The notes beneath the pieces are model-generated. The model made no database searches and was not told where the DNA came from. It saw only the letters and a program-made list of their open reading frames with translations. Positions 37,501-46,500 of a stretch of DNA of 64,000 nucleotides are shown one piece after another; positions within the stretch are counted from its first letter, which is position 1, and each line of letters starts with the position of its first letter. The DNA comes from Cyclina sinensis (lineage: Eukaryota > Mollusca > Bivalvia > Venerida > Veneridae), in assembly GCA_012932295.1 (NCBI GenBank), contig JAAONU010000014.1, positions 3,599,063-3,663,062 on the forward strand. Reading direction: 5' to 3'. Position numbers and translations under genes: made by a program.

Positions 37501-40500
37501 AAACTTATTAGGAAGGTGCACTACTAAGAGCACGTGTGTATTTTACCCGCATGTTCTGGTTCATTGATTTTTCATAGCTTTATGCCCTGATGCCTTTTCA
37601 TTTAGTGATTTTGTTGAAAGTTTACACAATGATAGAATACAATGAGAGGATTTGCATTGTGCAAGAATCATAACTCTGTCTAGCTCACATTCTGAATTAT
37701 CTATCTTTATTAAGTTTAACTTATTTTTTGTCGAAATTTTTTGGAGCAGATTTATTTGCACTATAACTTCAAAGCTACTGAAGGCATGTTTCAAAAGCTT
37801 AATAAAATAAAAGAATACATTGAAAGAAAATGCAGTGAATAAGAACAATAAGTTTTGCTTACTTTTTTAATTATTTCCCTTTATTTTACAAACACTGGCT
37901 CTACTCTTGACCAGGTATTTGTTTCTCGAAGCATCAACCCATTCATAAGACTCACTATGCCATACTTCTCAGATCATCCAATTTTTTAGATTGGGATCAA
38001 CGTTGAGTCTGTCATGTAAACAGTAAAGGTACATATCTAATAACACTTCTTTAGTGTAACTACTAACATTTTATACTAACAATAGCCTTACAAACAAATG
38101 TTCAAGTATTCACTTGTGATCTGGTTCTGGAAACAACTCCAATATTTGCTTAACCACTTTTCGCTGTTGATATAATAATATGTAATAAAATGAAATAATT
38201 ATTTTCTCCTGATTTATTTCTGTGAAATAAAGAACACCAGTCAATATCATTATAACTGCACAACAAGCTTCCCAACCTCCTCCCACCTACACCTTTCTCA
38301 GTTGCACATTCATTCATCTTCCATGTACCTTTGGGGAGCATCCATCATTTCCAACGATACATGTATCTTTGTTGAATTCAGTTAGTGTTGAAGCAAAAGT
38401 CTAAAAATGAAGTGATTATTTGCCTGTATTTGCTCTTTTCCTGAAATTTACAGCATTTCATGAAATGATAAAGAATTCATTTACAGTAATTTAAATGTAA
38501 TCTGTCATTCAAGTTTTGAAACCTTTGTTAGAGAATTACTCCATTCATTTATTTCAGAGTTCAAGAGAAAGGAGAGGCACTTAATCTGTTAAGAAATGAA
38601 AATGGGACTTTGAAAGCAGAAATAGAGAAAGGAAACAAGGATAGAGAATGCCTGCTAAACACTCTGAGCGTTAAGGAGGAAGAATTTGTGAAACTTAACA
38701 ATAAGATCTCACAACTGAATGAAGAGAAAAAGAGTCTTGAAGCACAGATTAAAGAGAAGGAGGATAAATTCAGTCGATACAGAGAAAAAAATGACAGGGA
38801 AAATAAGCGCAAATTTGATGAACTTTATGAGCATTGCCAAAGAGAGATTCGCACAAGGGATAATCAGTTATCTGATATAAAAAAAGAAAGGGATGACCTT
38901 AAAACTAGGTAATTGTCTTCTGAATAACTTATTTTAAAGTAAATATGAAACGAAATCTGATATGTCCTGTAAATAAAGCAGGTGTTTTCAGCTCATCTGT
39001 GCCAGTCTTTTGGTGAGCTATTGTTATGACTGTCCATGAAGTGCTCTGCTCCATCATTTTAAACAATATCTCTTTTGAAAACCAAAGTTGATAAAACTTG
39101 CATTTGACAGGTATGTTCCTTGCATGAAGCTTTATGAAATTTGTTTTAATGGTTCCAGTCTGTTGCATACCATGGTCATGAGCTAAATGTAGATTTTGAA
39201 AGTGAAAAACCCTTCACCAAACCCAGTGTCTAGAGATTATATATTTGTTTTTGGCATTGTCTAGTGGTCCTAGGCTATACCAAAATTACTGGTAATACTG
39301 ACCCTTCAGTCAAATTTGATTCTGCTCGTGGGGTAACTTTTTTTCACTATGAAATCATTTAAATTCTCTTGGATGAAATTTTGTGCAAACAACAAAAAGT
39401 TCAGGCGGTCATAAATTCACCCAATTCTTATTTTAGTTATGGTTTTTTAAATGATATAAAAGAAAAAAAGATGACAGTTTTATTGTATGTGACCACCGTG
39501 GTAGCGTGGCCGAGTGGTCTAAGGTGCTGGTTTAAGGCACCAGTCTCTTCGGAGGCATGGGTTTGAATCCCACTGCTGCCAGATTTATTAGATGACTTGG
39601 TGGCCGAGTGGTGCATTAGGCTGTTAAGCTAGTGACCCTGGTTCACTTCTAGGTAGCGACTGAGTTACCAACTAATTTCCCAGGACTGGGTGGTAACCTA
39701 ACTGGTTAATGTTTATGCCCCAACAAAGTGGGGTGCATATAGCGTTGCACTTGTCCGTCCGTCCGTACGTCTGTCCGTCCGTACATCCCGAAATCTTGTG
39801 AACGCAACTCCTCCTAAACCGGATGGCAGATTTTGCTTAAACTTCCAGGGATGAACAACCTTAATGTGTAGATGGTAGTAAAGGAGGGAATTTTCGCTGC
39901 GACCAAATTTAACAGAATTATGGCCCTTTGTTGATTTTTTCACTATATACTATGTAGAAATTTTGTGAACGCATCTCCTCTTAAACCGGATGGCAGATTT
40001 TGCTTCAACTTCCAGGGATGAACAACCTTAATGTGTAGATGGTAGTAAAGGAAGGAATTTTTGCTGCGACGAAACTTAACAGAATTATGGCCCTTTGTTG
40101 ATTTTTTCGCTATATATCATATAGAAATTTTGTGAACGCAACTCCTCTTAAACCGGAATGGCAGATTTTGCTTAAACTTCCAGGGATGAACAACCTTAAT
40201 GTGTAGATGGAAGTAAAGGAAGGAAATTTTGCTGTGTCCAAATTTAACAGAATTATGGCCCTTTGTTGATTTTTTCACTATATACCATATAGAAATTTTG
40301 TGAACGCAACTCCTCTTAAACCGGATGGCAGATTTTGCTTAAACTTCCAGGGATGAACAGCTTTAATGTGTAGATGATAGTAAAGGAAGGAATTTTTGCT
40401 GTGACCATATTTAACAGAATTATGGCCCTTTGTTGATTTTTTCACTATATACCATATAAATAATTGAACATATAAATTTTACATTTGTAATTTAATTTAA

Positions 40501-43500
40501 CATGTACATAAGGTTACCTGTAGATCATTTTAGGTATATGTACAGAAAAAATCTTACATACAGGATATACATGCTCTTGTTTATGAGCACTTATGCGTAG
40601 TGGGGGCATCCGTGTCCTATGGACACAGTTCTAGTTCCAGCAGTATCAGCCTAGACTAGGGATCTGGGAGGTAAAATACATGCACAGTGGGCTCTTCTGG
40701 AAATAAGTTGTTCCATCCACACCAGGTGGGGACTTTCATTGACTACCCACATTAAATAAGAAACCTTTACCTTTACCATCAGCCATCAATTGTAAACATA
40801 TTATGTAATTTGAACTGCCCTCTTTTTGATAAACAAACTGATAGGTCCTACTGTTAATTGGCATTAATTGACACAAAATTATCCATCACAGATTGAGAGA
40901 CAATAAAAATCCAGTTCGTTCTTTCATAACTGGCAAGAACCAGTACTTGGTGGGAATAGTACCTTTACTCATTCAAATGCTGATTTTCTGAAGTTCTGTT
41001 ACAATGGATGATGGTGATTTAACACTTTTTGGCAGAGCTCACCAGCCAGAAAAAGAATTGAAAAAAAAGTAAATGGAAAAAAAATGTTTCATCTAAATTG
41101 ACCTTGGTAACACAGTAAGAGGCAAAGTTATATGCATGTATTTCAGACATGCACTTAATTTGGATGATTTTTACTATCTCTGTAAGTTAATAACAGCACA
41201 GAATTAAATTCGGGCATTGTTTCTGGCATGTTATATTAAAAAAATTGAACAAATTGATTTCACAGTAGCTCACCAGAGCTGACAGCTCATTGTGAGCTGT
41301 TGTGATCACACAGTATCTCATATCCACTAATTTCTTTAAGCAAAATCTCCTCCAGTGGGCTGAAGTTCATAAAAAATGTCAGAGAAGGTCTGCCAGTTGT
41401 TCAAATGGTTCCTGTACTTACAAGAACTGAAAGAAGATTTCAAAAGTGAGAAAAAAAATTCTGTACCAACACCACATGGTCTATGGCTTACTTAATCAGT
41501 TTTTGGCATAGTCTAGTGGACCTTTACCAAAATTATTTAAATGACCCTTATGTCAAAATTGGTTCTGGTTTAAGGTTTGCTTGTTTTTACACAGACTTAC
41601 ATGTACATAAAGAAAACTATAAATTGTTGAAGAGCTTAGATTATTTAGTGTGGTGAATTGTGTTGTTGACCCCTACAGAGTTTTTATCAGATCATGACCC
41701 AATAGCTTGTTTTTATAAATAAAACAAATTATAAAGGAAAATCTAAAACAAATGTGTCAGAAAGTGCATGGCCTAGAACTTAGACATCTACAATATAAAG
41801 TAGAATGTATCAGTGGCTGTGCCACTCGTGAAAATATCACATATGGTGTTCACTCAATGAAATAAATTCTCATCTTCCACAAAAACAAACAAATATCCTC
41901 TATATATATATATAAGTGATGAGTTGACTAGTCTTGTACAGAAGTTGTTCAGTCATTGCCCTAGGGTCAGAATGTACCACACCCCTAGGTCACTAGTTTT
42001 ATTTACACTGTGTTACAAGTCTTGTAAAGGAAAACTTTAAAAATGGTAAATAAATCTAAAATGAAATGAAGATCAGATTACAGGTAATATTAAGCTTGTT
42101 AACTGTTTTAGTAAACCAAGGGAGAAATCATGAAAGAGAGGTTATCTTTTTGTAAAAACTGATATAGAAAGCCATTGTTGTGTCGCCTGCTATGAAGTAG
42201 CCGCGACATATAGGGATCACTTCTCCGTCGTCTGCCCTCTGTCCATCCGTCCATCACAAAACTTGTCCGGACTACTCCTCAGAAACTACTGGTGCGATTT
42301 CATCCAAACTTTACTGGAATGATCAGTACCAAGTGAAGTTGTGCAAATCGTCAGCATTTTCCAGTCCAGTGATTTTTGTGAGAGTATGGCCCTTTTATGA
42401 TTTTTATTTTTAGTTTGTCCGGACTACATCTCTTATACTACTAATGCAATTTGAATGAAATTTTACAAGATTGTTCTGTACCTCAAGTACTTGCGCATAT
42501 TTAACGGGTTTTTCGGTTTAATAATTTTTGGCTGAGTTATGGCCCTTGAATAAAAAGTGCTTTTAGCCAAATAATGAATTTTGTGTTGCAGACTTCACAG
42601 TAGCTGCGACATGCTTAAAAGTAGCCATGACATATAGGGATCACTTACCCATCATCTGTCTGTCTGTCCATCTGTCTGTCTGTCTGTCTGTCTGTCACAA
42701 AACTTGTCCGGACTACTCCTCAGAAACTACTGGTGCAATTTCATCCAAACTTTACAGGAATGATCAGTACCAAGTCTAGTTGTGCATTTCATCAGCATTT
42801 TCCAGTTCAACGATTTTTGTCAGAGTTATGGCCCTTTAATGATTTTTATTTTTAAAGTTTGTCCGGACTACTTTTCTTATACTATTAAAGCAATTTAAAT
42901 GAAATGTTACAGGATTGTTCTGAACCTCAAGTACTTGCACATGTCTTACAGGTGTTTTGGTTGAATGATTTTTGGCTGAGTTATGGCCCTTGAATAAAAA
43001 AATGCATTTTAGTCCTACAAACTGTCCAATCACCTCTCAATACTACTGTTTAATTGGCTATCATCAGGCGACACATGGGATCACTGATCGCCCTTGTTTT
43101 TATAATATATTAAAAGTTAAGACATAAATTGTATTTAAGGTTTAGCAAGCTGGCAGGGGCCAAGTTGACTGACCAGAATGCTGATATAGCTGACCTGAGC
43201 GATCCTAACAGAGCAATGAAGGTTTCAGAGAAGTTTGGCACACTATATGATGATGAGTGGACAGATGCATTTGAAGAACTGAAAAAAAAGAAAATACCTG
43301 TTAAAGATGCTATTCAGCTTCTACTCAATATCCTTCAGGTTTGTTTTGTTTACTACCTTTTATTTAGGTTTCTGTAATCACATGATAAAATGATACTAGA
43401 TTCTGACCGGTTTGTGTTCCTTTCCATTGAAAGAAAATGACATGTGAATGATTAATGTAGAACAGAAACTCCATTCTTGCAAAAACAAATAAAAAATGTT

Positions 43501-46500
43501 CCCAATTCTAATCAAACAAAATTGCCAGGAATCCTTCAGAATGTAGCCTGTACAGAACCAATGAAAAATAACTCCAGTCAGTTCCTTCTTTGCTTGCATT
43601 GAAAGTGAATCATTTAAATAGAAAGGAGAAAGAATCACTAGAACACATCATAAATGTACAGACAAGTAAATTGGGAATTCCGAAGAATTGTTTTTTAAAT
43701 TTCAGAGCTTGGTGCTTTAACATCGAGTGACATGTCAGGTTGGACATTGTTTTCCAAATTAGTATGTTTTAAAAATAAACTTATGTTTTTCCTTAACTTG
43801 AACGAACTTAACTTTTCTTGCAGGAATGTTTGACATTTTGCAACAGATTGAAGGATCAACAGATGGACAGTTTGAATAATGTTTTGCTACATCCATCACA
43901 AGATGTTTCAAAGTTTGTCAATGAACCACGTAAAAATGTTGGGGTATGCTCTTTTTAAAATGTATTTGTTTGTTTAACTGATTATTGTATATTGAAATTT
44001 AAAAAGTAAAATTGCAGATATACCAATATTATATGGTTTGTTAATTTACAGTTAGTGTTTTCATATCCCCAAAGGGGTATACTATGTTATGGTCTTGGGC
44101 GTCCGTCCATCCGTCGGTTAGCAATTTGGTTTCCAGAGGATAACTTGAGAACTGTTTGGCCTACAGCCTTTTAACTTCATATGGTTATTGCCCACGTTGA
44201 GTGCATGACCCTTATTGATTTCCAGGTCAGTAGCTCAAAGGTCAAAGTCAAAGTTACCTAAACATTGAAAACCTTTCTGCCATGTAACTTGACAATCATT
44301 TTATATAGAGACTTCAAACTTTATATCATGATTGCACACTTTGAGTGGATGACCCCTATACATTTTGGTGTTGGTCTGTCAGAGGTCAAGGTCACAGTGG
44401 CCTAAATGTTTAGAATCATTTACACTCTGTTACTCGACAACCATTTGTCATTAAGACTTCAAAATTCAAATATAGTTGCACACATTGAAGTATGACCCCT
44501 ATTGACTTTGGGTCCAGTAGGTCAAAGTCAAGGTCACAGTGACCTTAACACTGAAAACAGTTTCCACTTTATTACGGTAACCATTTCTTGTAGACACTTC
44601 AAAGTTCATATTATTATTGCTTACATTCAGAAAATGAGCTGCATAAATTTTTGAGTCAGAGGTCAAGCTCACATTCACCTAAATATAGAAAACCATTTCT
44701 GCTCAAAAACTTCACATCCAGTTCTAGTACAGACGTCAAACTTTCTATGATGATTGATTACATTGAGAAAATAACCTTCATACATCTTAGGATCAGTAGG
44801 TCAGATTTCAAGGTCAATGACCTAAACACTGTAAAGCATTTCTGCTGTACAACTTGGCAACTACTTCCCATACAGACTTCAGACTTCTTAGGATGATTGC
44901 CATCATTGATTACATGACCCCTATACTTTTCAGGGTAAGTACAGAAAAAGTTCAAGGTGACAGTCAGCTAAACAAGCAATATTTCTGCACTATAACATTG
45001 ATAACCATGCATCACAGCATGAACATCATAACTTCTGAAAGACTGACATTTATACAAATTATAAAACCTAAAATTCAGATATGATAAAGATGTATAAAAC
45101 TCTAAAATTAGAATGGTAAAATGTTATAAATAAAAAACAAAAAAAATCAGAATTCAAAATCAAATCATTTAATTTCAAAGGCTAAGGTTTATTTCCTCCC
45201 TTATACCACAAAATGCATCATAAAAAAATCATAAAAATCACCCTTTGGGCATATAATGCTCCGCCCAGCGGTGCTCTTGTTATCATTGATATTGTTGAGC
45301 ACCACAAGGAATTCAGACTCTATACTGTCACATAGGTTTTAGCTCACCTAAGCATATGCTCAGGGTGAGTATTTTTGATCACCTTGTGTCTGTCATGCAT
45401 TGAATGCTGTTGGGTTTTACCTTTAAACAAAATCTCCTAAACTACTAGGTCAAAATTGATCAAACTTGGCAGGGATAAATGGTCTCTATAAATCTCTACC
45501 AAAGTTTTTATAAGAATTCCATTCAGTGCAGAACTCTAGCTGCTGTCAATAAAAGTGAAGAAAAAAAATCTTTTAATCTAAAACCACTAGGCCCAAAACT
45601 GTGAAATTTGGTGTGAGCATTGTTTAGTAAACCTCTATTGAGGTTATTCAGATTATGCCCCTAGGGTTATTTTTAGCCCTATCCAAGGGATCACATGTTT
45701 TCACAAAGAAATATAGAGGAAAAAGCTTGAAATTCTTTTGTATGAAACCACAGTTCCAAGAGTTCTTAAACTTTGCATTAAGCATTATCAATTGCATCTC
45801 TGCCAAGGTTGTTCAAACTTCGCCCCTAGGGTCATTTTTGGGTCTGCCTCAAGGTGTTATGTTTTACATAAACTTACATAGGAAAGCTCTTTCAAATCTT
45901 CTTGTCAGAACCACAAGGCTGAGACTTTTGATATTTGGTGTGTAGCATTACCTGGTGATGCTCTATCAAATGTGTTTAAATCATGTCCCTGGGGTTTCTG
46001 TTGGCCCCACCTGAGGAATCAGATAGATAAATAGATAGATTTTTTTAAATATGAAATGTCAGATTGCATGGTATTTCAATACAGATAAAACATACATGAC
46101 ACAGCAAAAAACAAAATAACATGTATGAATCAAATCAGCGATGGTGACAAACATTATATATTAAGGATAACACCAAAAAGAGTAAGTAAAAATTGTACTT
46201 CCATTGTTGTCTTTGAAATATAGTAATGTGTGACATAGGAAGACGTAGTTAACAGGTATCACATAATTGAATGACTATGGCAGTTATCACATGTTTTACA
46301 TAGAAATAACATAAGAAAATCTTAAATTCTTCATGTTTGAGACCAGAAGGTATGAAATAAGGTGTGAAACATTATACAGTGGCTCTACTAAGATAATTCA
46401 GACTTCTGCCCAGGGGATCATATTTTGCTCCACACTTTAGGCTCAAACGTTTTGCAGAGACCTATATAGACAAATTCAGAAATGTCATCAAGCTATAAAG

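Larger units (their letters stand above)
32741..38377 (+). repeat. ATGCCCCCC/ATGCTCCCC-family element cluster
   Basis: Begins ATGCCCCCCCCC...CAACGGGGGATGCAT at 32741, with internal starts ATGCTCCCCAACGAGGATGC at about 32931 and 33101 (170-bp units: TTGTCCGGACTATTTCTCAG, ACTTCATAGGAAGCTTCACT). Interrupted at 33448-34874 by a GCTCACC element and followed by another family at 35041-36511. Ends of this type, TTGGGGAGCATC, occur at about 37327 and 38332; the latter is followed by the palindrome GATACATGTATC and TTTGTTG. Extent of single copies is uncertain. Confidence 0.6.
39345..41267. mobile_element. TACTGTGA-ended MITE, copy 2, with nested insertions
   Basis: Left end CACTATGAAATCATTTAAAT and right end AATTGATTTCACAGTA pair like copy 1. 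Interior blocks at 39465-39497 and 40780-40930 match copy 1. The intervening 1.28 kb is a tRNA-Leu-headed SINE that is itself split by a hairpin-ended element. Confidence 0.75.

Noticed and set aside
38561..38812. Minus-strand Ser/Leu/Phe-rich frame opposite exon 6
   Set aside because: Antisense shadow of a Lys/Glu-rich coiled-coil exon, a common artefact.
39500..39581. A functional tRNA-Leu gene
   Set aside because: Loss of T-loop C56, a mismatched T stem, no terminator run and location in a SINE/MITE make a working gene unlikely, though not excluded.
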